The position numbers and the translations under genes are program-made. Shown piece after piece: positions 35,276 to 46,342 of a stretch of DNA of 64,000 nucleotides. Under the pieces are notes generated by a model. The model worked only from the letters and a program-made list of their open reading frames with translations, had not been told where the DNA came from and searched no databases. The stretch's first letter is position 1, and every line of letters starts with the position of its first letter. Source of the stretch: Prillingera fragicola. Lineage: Eukaryota; Basidiomycota; Tremellomycetes; Trichosporonales; Trichosporonaceae. Where the stretch lies: contig BEDY01000002.1 in assembly GCA_002335605.1 (NCBI GenBank), positions 496,001 to 560,000 on the forward strand. Reading direction: 5' to 3'.

Positions 35276-36615
35276 TCAAGCTTTGGTCAAGCGCTCGGCC
35301 AAAACAAGGGCGGCAAGGAGGCCAGCAGCCAAAGCGCGGCCTTGCGAGTTGCCGCTAGCCTCGAGCGCGTCAACGAGCTCAGTCGGGCACGCGTTTGTAA
35401 GAGGCAGCAAGAGAACCGCCAGACGGATGAACACAAAGGTCAGCACGTCAACAGTCGGCGTCGGCGAGTTGGCGGCTGGAAAGTCAGCATTGGCTGTCAC
35501 AACAGGACCTACATTGGTGGCGCGTCGTGCGGCCGCTACGGCGTCCCTTCTGCGGCACAAAGCTGATGATTGTTGAAAGGGCCAGAGGGGGAAGCACAGT
35601 GGCAAAGAACCTGCCGTCAGCAGCGTTTATCGGTATTGCTCACCACCACGTAAAGGCAGCCCAGAGGTCGCCGTGGAAGAAGCTCGAGTCAAACCTGGGG
35701 TAGTTGAATGTCCAGGACACGGCGGGCATCCAGAAGAAGCCGGTGCGGAGAAGCGACCCAAAGGTGCCCCTGTCAAGACCCTCGGGGGGGAAGCGCACCT
35801 GCCGTCAGCGCCGAAGCACATCTGCCACTCACGATGAGCGAGTTGAAGTTGACAACATGCTTGTACAGGAACGCGGCCTCAATGGCAAGGGCGGCGGGGA
35901 TAAGACCCTCCGAGGTGGACAGAATGTCGCGCACCTCGCGAACCCATCCCTCGACGATGACCTTACGACCGTCGACAAAGCGGACAACGGCGGGGAAAGT
36001 ACGCTTAATGTGAGCAGTCATGGCATGAGTGTCAGAGTCGACGAGCGCCAAAGTGTGGTCGGCCGCCTCACGCGCCTGATCGGCAGCATCGAGGGCAACG
36101 CTCTTAATCTTGGAGACAGAGCTGCTTGTCAATATGCGTCAAAACAGCGATGACCCACATAGGGCTGTCAGGGAGGGGTATGCCGGCCGCATCGACGAGC
36201 TTCTCCAGAGTTTTGTTTATGGACTTGCGGCCACGACCCTTGCTCTCGGGGGCGGGGGTCTCGCTCTCATCCGAGGTTCTAAGTTGTTAGGCTTGATTTA
36301 GATTGTAGCCGATTGGATGCGCTCTCGGCTCACTGGTTGCGCTTGCGGCCACTGTAAAGACCACTAAAGGTGGGATCCTGGCGAAGGGTGCTCGAATCGT
36401 CATTGAGTTTGGTGGTAATGTTGTGGCGAAGCTCTGCAACAGTAGTGTCGGTGTCTGGAAGACCGAGGGCGGTGGCAAGGTCGATGAGATCGGCCTTGCG
36501 CTTTCCTACAAGGGAGCCCGAGAATTGACTGTGGCGTTAGACTTGTGATTTGTTGTTGTTGTTGTAGATGTTGTTGTGTGAGTGTGTGTGAGATGAGTGG
36601 ATGGACGTACGACAT
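35276..36615 (-). CDS. SAP-like domain, multi-span membrane protein (uncharacterised)
   Basis: The gene has seven exons: 36611-36615 (only ATGTC), 36334-36528, 36159-36278, 35833-36121, 35644-35798, about 35540-35610 and about 35276-35493. The protein is about 350 residues. It begins with a SAP-like helix-extended-loop-helix motif (GKRKADLIDLATALGLP ... VAELRHNITTKL). A basic Ser-rich linker (KGRGRKSINKTLEKLV) follows. Then come amphipathic and hydrophobic segments: EGLIPAALAIEAAFLYKHV, TGFFWMPAVSWTFNYP, FFATVLPPLALSTIISF and DVLTFVFIRLAVLLLPL. It therefore looks like a membrane protein with an N-terminal nucleic-acid or chromatin-binding-like module. I do not recognise the family function. 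The last intron is uncertain: the acceptor may be at 35509 or 35494, changing the length by five residues. It shares a divergent promoter with SEC72. Confidence 0.7.
36550..36588. repeat. TTG/GT simple repeat inside an intron
   Basis: The first intron of the SAP-like gene (36529-36610) contains (TTG)n units followed by alternating GTGTGT, read on the plus strand. It is non-coding and short. Confidence 0.7.
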
Positions 36616-37003
36616 GATAATAAGCAAGAATAAAGCTAGTACACTCTATAAATGTGCTGTAGAATAAAAGAGGAGCAAGTACTGGGTGGATGGGCGGATG
36701 GATGGGGAAGAGTACGGTTGAAGAATGACGAGGTGAGAGCGGTGGGAGCCACAACCTTTGTTTACCTTTTGGGCGATCCTGGGGCTGTAATCTCGGCGCC
36801 ACCAAGGCGGCAGTTATTTCCTAATCCGGCAAATCAATCGCCCTAGGACGCGTTTATAATAGTGTTCTAATAAACTTGTATATTCCTCCCACTTTTAGGT
36901 TCCACCTTCCCTCCAGCGAGGCCAGCGCCTGATCGTTGAGACGAATAGCTTGGTCACGTCCAACCACTCTGTTTCTGCAAGCACCACCACCAACCACAAC
37001 AAA
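36616..37003. promoter_or_regulatory. Bidirectional promoter, SAP-like gene / SEC72
   Basis: Only 388 bp separate the two start codons, which point away from each other. A GGATG/GGCGGATGG-type repeat lies at about 36686-36706. CAACCAC units precede the SEC72 ATG. Shared regulation of the two genes is possible but not shown. Confidence 0.5.
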
Positions 37004-38020
37004 ATGGCAGACCACCAGCACGGCCCAGGCTGCAACCACGATCACGGCCCTGGAGGTCACTCCCACGGTCCTCCCCAGGGCATGGGCGGTCCCCCGCCGA
37101 TGATGAACATTGAAATCGACCCGGCCATGCAGGCTCTCCTCGACTCGTTGCCTCAGCGCATCACTCCGTTTGCGTTTATCGAGACTCCTATCCCTGGCAC
37201 CAACCCGCCACAGTCGCAGCAAATGGTCGTGTGTGCCGACCACAGGGTACCAGCCTGCGAGCCCTGCGGCGTCAACTTCACAAACCTCAACTACATGCAC
37301 CAGTTCATGCGCACCGCTCCCCCAGAGGCTATCCCTCCTCCCCCCAACGTCCAGCCCCCTCCCCAGCGCGCCGAGCACATCAAGCAGGCAAAGGAGGCCG
37401 GTAACGTGAGTGTTCCCTAGTGTAGTGCGAAGAGCCAGAGCTGACTCGGTTCAGACCGCGTTCAAGCAGGGCAATATTCCTCTTGCGGTTCAGAACTACT
37501 CCAAGTCGGCGGACATGGCACTCTCGCGTCCTCCGTGGGAGCTTGCAGCCGTTTCGCGTGACGAGACTGCCATTGCGCTCTGCAACCGCTCCGCCGCCTT
37601 TGCTCTCGCTGGCGCTTGGTAAGTCGTGCTTGTTGCTGTGAAGCTGACAGCGCAGGGCGAACGCTCTTGCCGATGCCGAGGCTGTCGTGCAGCTCAAGAG
37701 GCCTTGGACCAAGGGACATTTCCGGTATGTCTGCATCTCCTGTACAATACTGACGCGCAGTCGCGCCCGCGCTCTGATGGGTCTTGGCCGTGTCGAGGCA
37801 GCAAAGGACGCCGTCATTGATGGTCTCCAGTTTGAGCCCGATGACAAGGTACGTGACGCAATTGTGGGAGTGCGCTGACGGCTCGCAGGAGTTGACCGCC
37901 TTCTTGCAAGAGATTGACGCAAAGCTCGAGGAGCTCGAGAACCCGGACGCTGCTCGCGCCGCTGCCGACGCAGCACAGGCTGTTGAGGCTACCCCGGAGG
38001 CAACTGCAGTCACTGCCTAG
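37004..38020 (+). CDS. SEC72: Sec62/63 complex TPR subunit SEC72
   Basis: The exons are 37004-37405, 37455-37618, 37656-37724, 37761-37848 and 37889-38020, giving 284 residues (yeast Sec72 is 193). The C-terminal half is a TPR region: NTAFKQGNIPLAVQNYSKSAD, the helix with ALCNRSAAFALAGAWANAL, and WTKGHFRRARALMGLGR. These match the Sec72 TPR, which receives Hsp70-bound precursors at the Sec63 complex for post-translational import into the ER. The N-terminal part is specific to fungi; it has the conserved segment VCADHRVPACEPCGVNFTNL and, unusually, a His/Gly-rich start (first ~25 residues). All introns are 35-49 nt. A short acidic and Ala-rich tail ends the protein. Confidence 0.88.
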
Positions 38021-38401
38021 ACCAAATTGCATGGAGCGAGGGATGGGAATAGAGGTTGTTACCACGCTATAGCAGATATCATTGTTTTCATGGATACCAC
38101 ACGGGTATCTCCGTTTGCCGACCGAGTGCATGCTGCTTCGAAGCTTCGAAGTCGAGATTTGGAGGCGCACAGACCCCTTCTGGATGGAAGATCCTGACGC
38201 CTCCTTCGACGTCACTGATTGAAGCACTGCCACCCACCCCTATCTCGCATTCACACACACACTAGCTCGTCACTCTCTTCTCTTCTTCTCCATCTCCCAC
38301 CCTTGGCCACCTACCTTCATCCCGCCGTCGTATCCCTACTCGAGCTTTAGGCTTTATCCCCACACCTGTTCTCTCTCCCCGCAGTGTATCCTCCTTTGGC
38401 C
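38021..38401. other. Intergenic region with CT-rich leader
   Basis: This 381-bp stretch holds the SEC72 3' flank and the promoter of the following gene. The last ~140 bases before the ATG at 38402 are strongly CT-rich (TCTCTTCTCTTC-like), typical of leaders here. Confidence 0.45.
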
Positions 38402-39607
38402 ATGGATCCCGTTTCCAAGACCACCCCTTCGACTCCACCCCCTCCCTCCTCTGTGGGATCTTCGGTAATCTCCTCGCCACCAAGCCCCGTGGCCCCCAAG
38501 CTCGCCCCCGCGGCCACTGACACCCGAACCCGCACCGCCATGTCCGGCAAGCCTCCTTCCGCGGCAGTCCAGCGCGCTCGCCAGACCCAAGCGGCGGCCT
38601 CGGCAGCCTTCGTTAAAGCGCGTAACAAGATCCAGGGCGCTGCCGGGCACCCGGCTGCTGCTCGTCTGGGGTCGTTTGTCACTGCCCAGATCGGCAAGGC
38701 GCGTCAGATGCTTGGTCGGAGCGAGACGGTGCTGCACGCTGAGAAGCTTATGGGCGTCGATCGGGTGCAGCTCGTGGTCATTTTCGTTATTCTGTCAGTC
38801 CCATCTAACAATTCCGTACTTGCACCAGTGGCCCGTTAGTGTAGGCACTGACTTGAGAAAGGTTTGTGCTCCTCATCCCTCTGGACATGCTTGGCGTGGC
38901 TCTGCCTGCCACTACGGCCCTGTGCTATGTTCGCCCAGCCTTCCACTCCATCCTGGCCCTTGAGGGCGACAAGCAGGAGGACGTGCCCTTCCTCCTCTCT
39001 TACTTTATTATTCTTGGCATGTTCCAGACAGTCGAGAGCCTCGCTCCGCGCCTGCTCGTCAAGACTATCCGTAAGTGACTCTCCCCATTATATTTATTTA
39101 TTTATTTTCCGGCCCACTGACTGTGGCAGCGCACTATCCCGTCGTCAAGCTGCTTCTGCTCGCCTACCTCGGCCACCCGCGTCTCAAGGTAAGTCCCAGA
39201 ACGATACGTGAGAACTGACACTGCAGGGAGCAGCAAAGGTGCACGACGTGGCACTCAAGCGCCTCGTCCCTGCTCCACCCACCACGGTCGCCAACGCCCC
39301 CATTGCTGCCGCTGCCGCTGCCACCGCTCGCAAGCCAGCCAGGATCCAGGTCCCCACAGTCTCCACAAAGACAGGCAAGACGTCGACCCCCGTCTCCCCC
39401 ATCGCAGTGACGATCGACAAGACGACGTCCTCCATCCCCGTCCCCGTCGGCGCCACTCGCCCCCGCTCAATCTCCAACCTCTCCAACAACACCGGCGCCA
39501 CAGAGGTGCCTCCCCCAGAGAACGTGAGCTTCAACCACTGGGCGAGCCCCAAGGCGCGCAACGGATACAGCCCGGCGCCGACGTCGCCCGTCCAGCCCCG
39601 CGGCTAG
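38402..39607 (+). CDS. TB2/DP1/HVA22 family ER-shaping protein (YOP1/REEP-like)
   Basis: The exons are 38402-38793, 38862-39070, 39130-39188 and 39227-39607, about 346 residues, longer than yeast Yop1 (180). A Pro/Ser-rich N-terminus (about 90 residues) leads to a helical stretch and two hydrophobic hairpins: VQLVVIFVILFVLLIPLDMLGVAL, and FLLSYFIILGMFQTVESL with the following VVKLLLLAYLGHPRLKGAAKVHD. The last block is the TB2/DP1 signature. Members curve ER membrane into tubules by wedge-like hairpins. The C-terminal ~125 residues are low-complexity. The spliced join ILFVLLIP and the KTIPHYPVVK join support the introns. The gene ends 151 bp from the stop of SNT2 on the other strand. Confidence 0.83.
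39091..39106. repeat. TATT tetranucleotide repeat in an intron
   Basis: Four TATT units lie in the second intron (39071-39129) of the YOP1-like gene. They are non-coding. Confidence 0.7.
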
Positions 39608-39758
39608 TTGTGTCTGCACTGCACCGTTTGAGTATAGCTTTGTCCGATTTTCATAGTCTGCCTGTCTTGTCTCTTCACCCAGCTTCAAAGCCCCATGTTC
39701 CCAACAATCCCCAGTGTGACGCCCCTATGACGCGTAAACTCGTATGCATACAACATTC

Positions 39759-42700
39759 TCAGCTCGCCATGACCACGTCGCCATCAAAGGGCTCGACCTT
39801 GGGCTGCTCGGCCTTGACCTTGAACCAGCACTGGTGGCAATACTCTCCCGAGGGCTCGGCGTGCCACATGGGGCTCACGTCGATGCGGCACACCGTGCAC
39901 GAGTGGTGTTTCGGCGGCAGGGTTTCGGCGGGGATACAGAATCGGTCTAGCCGCATCGCCTTGCGGAGCAGGGCGAATGACTCGTGCGGGGGGATAGTCT
40001 TGTACAGGCTTGTGTAGACTTGGAGGGCGTTCTGGGCTTGCGTCAGCAAAGGTGTTTCAAAGGTGTCGTCGCACTGCACCCACACTTACCTCATTCTGCT
40101 CGGGGTCGACCTCAAACATGTCGTAAATCGCGCGCCCCTCGAGGTCATGGCCCTTGCACCAGCATCCGGCCGTCATGACGCCCGAGTCTTCCTTGAACTT
40201 TGCGATTGTGACTGCCTCGCGCTTGCCGAACTTGACCAGACTAAACTCAAAACCAAAACGGTAGCCCGCGAGCCAGGCGCAGGACGAGTGGAAGGCAACC
40301 GCGCAGTCCGTGCACTGGATCGTGGCGCCGTCCTGCTGGCCACAGAGCGTACATGTCTGTGCTGTTAGTTTCTAACCTCGTGCGCTACGCCAGGAACACT
40401 CACTGCGTCCCACTTGTCCGCAGCAATCGTGCTGATCCCCTCGACAGTCTTAAAGGTCGACCCATTGGCATACTGCACCTCGGGCATCCACGCCGAGCAC
40501 AAGATGTGTGCCCAGCGACATCCCTCGGTCGGCTTGAGCGCCGACAGCAAGTCAAAGTCGCCCACTTGCTTCTTACTCTTAATCTTGCTGGCAACCATGG
40601 CCGAGTCGCGCGGGCAAAGCACACACCACGGCTCGAGGTTGGCCTCCTCCTCGCGCTCGTTGGCACACAGCTCGCACTCCCAGCCAGGCCCCAAGGACTC
40701 GAGGGGTATGCCGTAACAGCCTGCGTGGACCGAGAAGGTACACGTCTTGCAGCGCGCCATGCTCGCCTTGGGTTCCATCCTCTTGCAGCACGAGCAAGGA
40801 GGCAGGCGCGGTACACCGGTGGGTACTGGGGTGGCGGTACCACTCAGGCTGTCGCCCCCCTTGCGGCGGCCACCAGCGGTCCGTGGCTCCTTTTTGTCGG
40901 GCCGCAGCTTGGCATCGTCGGCCTTGACAAACGATATGACGCCGTACTTGCGGTAGTTGGAGCCGCACGACTCGCACATAGCGTTGCCCTGTACTGTGCG
41001 CGGGCACTTCCACCAAACGTTGGAGATACGCGTCGAGCACGCAGCGCACTGCAACTTGTTGGTGCTGACAAACGCGGCATTGTACAGTGACGATGTGTCG
41101 TCGTCGACGGCCTCGGACTCCGCGCGAGATCGTATCTTGCCGAGCGTAGGCGGGCCGAGAGTTTTGCTGTTGCTCCGGCCATGGGCGGCATGGACCTTGC
41201 GGTGTTGCCGGATAAGCTCGTTCTCGCCCTTGAGCTTCTTATTCTTCCACATGTACGTGTACCGAACGACATCTGCAGGTTTCCTGCCAATAGCCTTGCT
41301 CGCCGAGTGCGCATCCAGACCACCAACGCGCTCCAGCTCGGCCTCGAGCTTCTGCTCCTCCTCCCTGGTCCAGTTGAATGGTGTAAAGTCGGCAAGCTTG
41401 AGCGTCTGGAGGTGTTCTAATGCCTTGTCCCGCCCAAGCGCCGTGTACTCCTCGACCGCGCGGTTGAGCAACTTGACGTCAAAGTTGTCCACCGGCATCC
41501 GCAGGTTGCGCACGTCCTCCATGTATTCGCCTAGATCATTGCTCGGCTCGCTGAGCAGTGTAAGAGTGGACTCATGCTGGTGTTCTCCCGGATCGAAGCC
41601 TCGTTCCACCTCTGCGATTGTCAGAAGGAGCCGCAGTAGTTGTCACCCACGAATAGCCCTCGACGGTCCCGCCTCGACTACAGACTGCCGATTTCGCTCC
41701 GCCTCGACCTGCTCTTCCCATGAAAGCACGTTGGCCTGGAACTTTGTGCCGACGCGGGTGACGGCGCGAGGGAAAATAAGGTCTTCGGAGCTGAGCGTGT
41801 CTTCTGCTGTGGTGTAGAGACTGCATGTTAGCTCCAGCCATCGAAATATGAACATACCCAAAGTATCGCCAAGGCCAGCCGCGATACATGACATCGGGCT
41901 TGTCGCTGATGGCTGCCTTCTCCTTCCTGGCAGCCGCTTTTGTGCGGGGTGGTGCCGAGCCGCCGTTACTGACAAAGCGATACTTTTCAGACTCGACGTC
42001 TTTGCGGCGCTGGATGGTGCAGGCGAGACATGCCCATGAGTAGCCCTTTGCAGGCTTGGCTGCCAGCGGCGGGGTCAGACAGTTCATGTGATAGAACTGT
42101 TTGCAGAGCCTGGTGTGTCAGCTTCCGTCTGCAGCGAGCCCTGGGTGAACTTACTCGCAGCGAACAGTGTCCTGGCTTGCTGCCCACTGCTTGCAGATCG
42201 CGCACGAGTGGTACGCGTCCAGCAGATCCGAGACCATCTCCTTCTCAGTCACAAGATACTCATAGCGCGACAGAAGTACCTCCTTCACGGCCGGTGGAAC
42301 TGAGTGTGAGCTCATGTCACCATCAGTAACGTACTGTTGTTGACATTGGCAGTACGAAGTACCTCATACTCGCGCTTGATGTACGGGTCAAAGAATTTCA
42401 CAAAGTAGAAATGGTCAGGGGTGTGCTTCCACTTTATCAAGTCTTCGATCTTGTCCTTGTGCCGCACAAAGCAGCGACCACGGATGACGGACACAGGTTC
42501 AGTCATCGTGTGGATCGCGGCGAGCAGCAAGCGAAAGTCGGATACGCTCCTGCCAGAGATCTAAGATAGTCTTAGCATTGGCAGCTTGAGTGATAACGGT
42601 CAGCAGCACTCACGTCACTGGGGCGGTAGTATATGGAAAGCCGGACGTGAAGCTCGTTGGAGATCTGCTTGGTGCCCTTCTTAGGCAGCATGCTGGGTGG

Positions 42701-42986
42701 AACAAAGTCGATGATGCGGGAAATGACATAGGGAGCACCTGTATAGTTGAGTCAGGGGGGGCATGGTTAGCTACTCAGTCTGCATCTCAGTGTCCGTCTG
42801 TGCTCACCATCACGAGCAGGCCACGGCGAGGACATGTAGACGTGATCTGGATAGTCAGCGCGTGATTCCGCGGGCAAGGGAGAGGGGCTTACCATTGATA
42901 TGCACCGTCTCGCCATTCGCCGCTTTGGCAGAGGTCACCTTGAACCCTTGCTGGGCCATGTCGGACGCGCGCGAAGGCGGGGGCAT
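39759..42986 (-). CDS. SNT2: SNT2-type BAH-PHD-SANT chromatin protein
   Basis: Ten exons keep frame: 42893-42986, 42808-42846, 42614-42738, 42335-42560, 42155-42299, 41858-42109, 41651-41820, 40404-41611, 40090-40356 and 39759-40031, about 846 residues. Domain order: a BAH domain (about 20-165, HVYMSSPWPARDG ... IRGRCFVRHKDKI), PHD1 (about 194-240, CAICKQW ... CKQFYHMNC), a SANT domain (about 345-395, FNWTREEEQKLEAELERVGG), a GATA-like zinc knuckle (CAACSTRISNVWWKCP), then a PHD plus extended PHD (about 540-750, CSCCKRMEPKASM, WAHILCSAWMPEV, CTLCGQQDGATIQC). This is the architecture of Snt2, the E3-like and H3-binding component of the Snt2/Rpd3 or Lid2 complexes in yeasts. It is nuclear. Start is the first ATG; a second in-frame ATG lies nine codons on. 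Confidence 0.9.
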
Positions 42987-44383
42987 GGTGTATGCAGATG
43001 CAATCTAGTTGCTGCGAGAGGCCGAAATGTTGCTCACGGCTCACGTTGCAGACTCTTTGTGCGCTCCGGTATGCACAAAGAGCAACGGATGGGAGGTGAT
43101 GTGCAGCCCAATCCGCCTCTGATAAGTGACGGGGTATTGGCCAAGAACGTGTGGGATGCTATTCAAGTCGAGAGCTCGAGAGTGATGGTGCTGAGGACAA
43201 TGTGGTCAGGTTTCACCGACAATTCGGCGCGCAGTGCGTCCGCTGGGCCTCGGCGGTTGCTATCGCTTCTGCTCTTTGAGCAAGCTGGTACAGGGTGCAC
43301 AACCTATTCGTTGAGCTATGCATACTCCCAGCTTCTGTCCTAGACTGCCTCAAGCTGATCAACTAGCACTGAACTGGCCGTTTGCTGCTGCGAACGTTGT
43401 AGGCCATCTGTGGCAGACGGTTTACGCGCAACCACCACAGGGTGCTTTGCTCACTTGGCCCAATATTCGTTGCTGCACAGCAATGAGCCTCCTGTCATCA
43501 TACCAGATGCTCGCTCTAGCAACCTCTAGACAGCATACGGTCGCTTCTCCTCGCAATCAATGCTACCTCGCTGACCAAGTTCCTGCGAGCTGCATACCGA
43601 GTTGTTGCGTTGGCGCGGCAAAACCTTGAGCCAGGGAGTGACCTAACCACGATTGTGCTTTGGCTGTAGCTGTCCAGTTTTTTGGGGTGAGTGCGTCTGT
43701 GTGGCGGGTCCCAAGTGCTCTGCCGTACTGATGAGCACTGTGAAGGTAGTAGGACATGTACGAGAGACGAGGTGGTGCTCATCTGGTCTGTCTCGAACGA
43801 TAGATCAAAAGCGCGAGTGCCAAATTGATGCCCATCGTGGGCACGGTTCTGCCGAGATTCCCCGTATGAACACATATGCGCAGGTATTCAGGGCCTTGTG
43901 TTCAGTGCAAGTGACATTCTGGCCGAGGTCAAGTCTTCAGATGCAAACAAGCATGATGTGCGACTGAGAGACAACAGCAGCTCGAGGACATGCCATACGC
44001 CACGTTGTTGGGATCGGCGACTGCCACGAGCCAGCATCTCGGCAAGTTGCATTTCAACTCTCGAGCCTACAATCTCCCCAAGCCATGTCAGCGACAGGCG
44101 TGCAGCTTGCAGATAGACGAGCTTGCATGTCTGTTGTCGTTAGAACCGCCCATTGCCCACAGGTCCGGCCAGTACTCCTGCTGCTCACGCCATGAACCGC
44201 CCAAACGCCGCAGCAGACCCACGGCTCGGCAAAGCCAAGTGCTGAAATTTGGTTCCGTCGGCCGGCACTGGCATGAACCGGGGTCGTGGGGTGGCTCCTG
44301 CTATCGTGCTCACTCAAGGTCCGAACCCATCTCCCAACTTGTCGTTCTTGCTCAACTCTTCACCACCAAAAGACTCCTAGACA
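42987..44383. promoter_or_regulatory. 1.4 kb divergent region between SNT2 and ETFA
   Basis: The flanking genes point away from each other, so both promoters lie here. Frames such as 43990-44523 (+) are open but lack the local codon bias and known domains. The ETFA-proximal part (44310-44380) is CT/CAC-rich. I see no RNA gene or mobile element. Confidence 0.45.
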
Positions 44384-45805
44384 ATGCTTTTCCGTTCCGC
44401 TGCGCGCACTGCCGTCACCGCCTCCAAGGCCGCCAAGCTCTCTTCGGTCGCCTCGAACCGCTTCGCCTCGTCGCTCGTTTTCCTCGAGCAGAAGGGCGGA
44501 AAGCTCAACGACGGTGCCCTTAGCGCCGTCACTGCCGCCCAGAAGGTCGGCGGCGACGTAAGTTTTGACAGCATGCTCTCAGCTCTCTAGAAGCGATGCT
44601 GACACGCTTTGGCAGGTCGCGGGTATTGTTGTCGGCTCCAAGTCGGACATTGACGGCGTTCTTGAGGAGGTCAAGAAGTGAGCAATCCGCGACCGTGCTG
44701 GAGCTACGCAACAGCGTTCTGCGCGCTTCAAACGCGATGTCTAACATTCTTTCCCAGGATCGACGGCCTCTCCAAGGTCTACACCGCTGCCTCGGACGCG
44801 TACGCCAACGGTGTCGCCGAGAGTGAGTGGGCTACGGACCTGCTCGCTTATGCCCTTACTAAAGCCGAACCCCGCAGATGTTGCCCCCCTCCTCGCCTCG
44901 GTCATCCCCTCGAAGAGCATTACCCACCTCTTCGGTGCCCACAGCGCCGCTGGCAAGAACATCTTCCCCCGCCTCGCCGGCTCGCTCGAGGTCTCGATGG
45001 TGAGTTGGTGGAGCTGGAGTGGCCGGGATGAAGCTCCGCAAAGAGCCGAGTCGAAATATCTGTTGAAACGGCAAGCTAACTTGTGTCTAGATCTCGGACA
45101 TCATTGGCCTCGAGGGCGAGGACACCTTCACCCGCCCCATCTATGCCGGTAACGCCATTCTCAAGCTCAAGTCTTCGGGCAAGGACTCCGTCAAGATTGT
45201 CACCGTCCGTACTACCTCGTTCGACAAGGCCAAGAAGGAGGGTGGCTCGGCTGCCGTTGAGGACATTGCCGCCACTGACGCCAACGGTACGCACACTTAA
45301 TGGCGCCAAAGAATGATAAACTAACATGATTAGGTGCCACCAAGTTTGTCTCGGAGGAGATTGTCGTCTCGTCGCGTCCCGACCTTGGCTCGGCTGCTCG
45401 CGTCGTTTCGGGTGGTCGTGCTCTTAAGAGCCAGGACAACTTCGAGAAGGTCCTTGACCCTCTCGCCGACGCTCTCGGCGCTGGTGAGTACAGCTACATG
45501 CGTGAGAGCTCAGAAGCTGACCCGTGACAGCTGTTGGTGCCTCGCGTGCTGCCGTCGATGCTGGCTACGCCGACAACTCGCTCCAGGTCGGCCAGACCGG
45601 TAAGGTCGTTGCCCCCGAGCTCTACGTTGCCATCGGTATCTCGGGCGCCATCCAGCACCTTGCCGGTATGAAGGAGTCGAAGCTCATTGTTGCCATCAAC
45701 AAGGACGCGGACGCCCCCATTTTCCAGATCGCCGACGTCGGACTGGTTGCCGACCTCTTTGAAGCCGTTCCCGCGCTTGTCAAGGAGGTTGAGGCTCAGA
45801 AGTAG
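44384..45805 (+). CDS. ETFA: Electron transfer flavoprotein alpha subunit, mitochondrial
   Basis: The exons are 44384-44557, 44616-44677, 44758-44822, 44878-44999, 45091-45286, 45334-45483 and 45531-45805, giving 347 residues, normal for the family. A basic, Ser/Ala-rich, acid-poor N-terminus ([19 protein letters not shown]) is a mitochondrial presequence. The C-terminal FAD domain has the signature sequence: [11 protein letters not shown], the block [40 protein letters not shown], and [20 protein letters not shown]. With the beta subunit the protein passes electrons from acyl-CoA and other dehydrogenases to ETF-ubiquinone oxidoreductase in the matrix. Yeast calls it AIM45. Codons are strongly C-ending, which suggests high expression. 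Introns are 45-91 nt. Confidence 0.95.
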
Positions 45806-46342
45806 TAAAATTGCACACATAGCGTGGGCATGCATATATGCATTGAAGAGGTACATAGTCTGGAGCGTTGCAGCCGGTCGTTTTGCACACTAGTGGAGGT
45901 GCGCTGGAAGGTCAGGATCTTCGGCCGGCAACCGGGCGTGCTCGGCTTCAGGCGTTGGTGAGAGAGCCGAGTTCTGACTCCGTTGTTCTGTGGGGGTAGC
46001 GGGCCTAAATGACAAATGGTCCGCTGATCTGACATGCCTACTTCCACGCACGCCTAATTGCACTGTTAGGAAATCACGCGCGTCTTGCAGGGTAACCAGC
46101 CACCCACATTAGATGACTGGATGCAGCAGAACAGCAAGAGTCATTCATTTCCTCTTGGCCATCCTCCTCCTTCCTCCCATCCATCCACCCATCCACGAGC
46201 TCCTCCTGTACATTTCTTCTCTCAAGGCAAACATCCACATCTCAAATCTACCTCAGAGCACCTGCACACATTCTAGAAGTCGCTTGCCGCCGCTTGCACC
46301 GCGTTCAAATCCACCCGCCACTTGGACGCGTCTCTGGTAGAC
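45806..46342. promoter_or_regulatory. ETFA 3' flank and RAD21 promoter
   Basis: About 0.54 kb between two plus-strand genes. It includes a CCAT/CCAC short tandem tract at about 46177-46195 and CT-rich sequence up to the RAD21 start. An ACGCGT element occurs near 46326 (CTTGGACGCGTCTC, next to the start). ACGCGT is the MCB box bound by MBF in yeasts, though this copy is very close to the ATG. Confidence 0.45.

Noticed and set aside
43990..44523. 177-codon frame on the plus strand before and across the ETFA start
   Set aside because: It runs into ETFA exon 1 in another frame, so it is probably leader sequence.
46298..46325. Possible tRNA T-loop (GTTCAAATCC) near 46305
   Set aside because: The flanking bases do not form a T-stem and no A-box or acceptor pairing was found.
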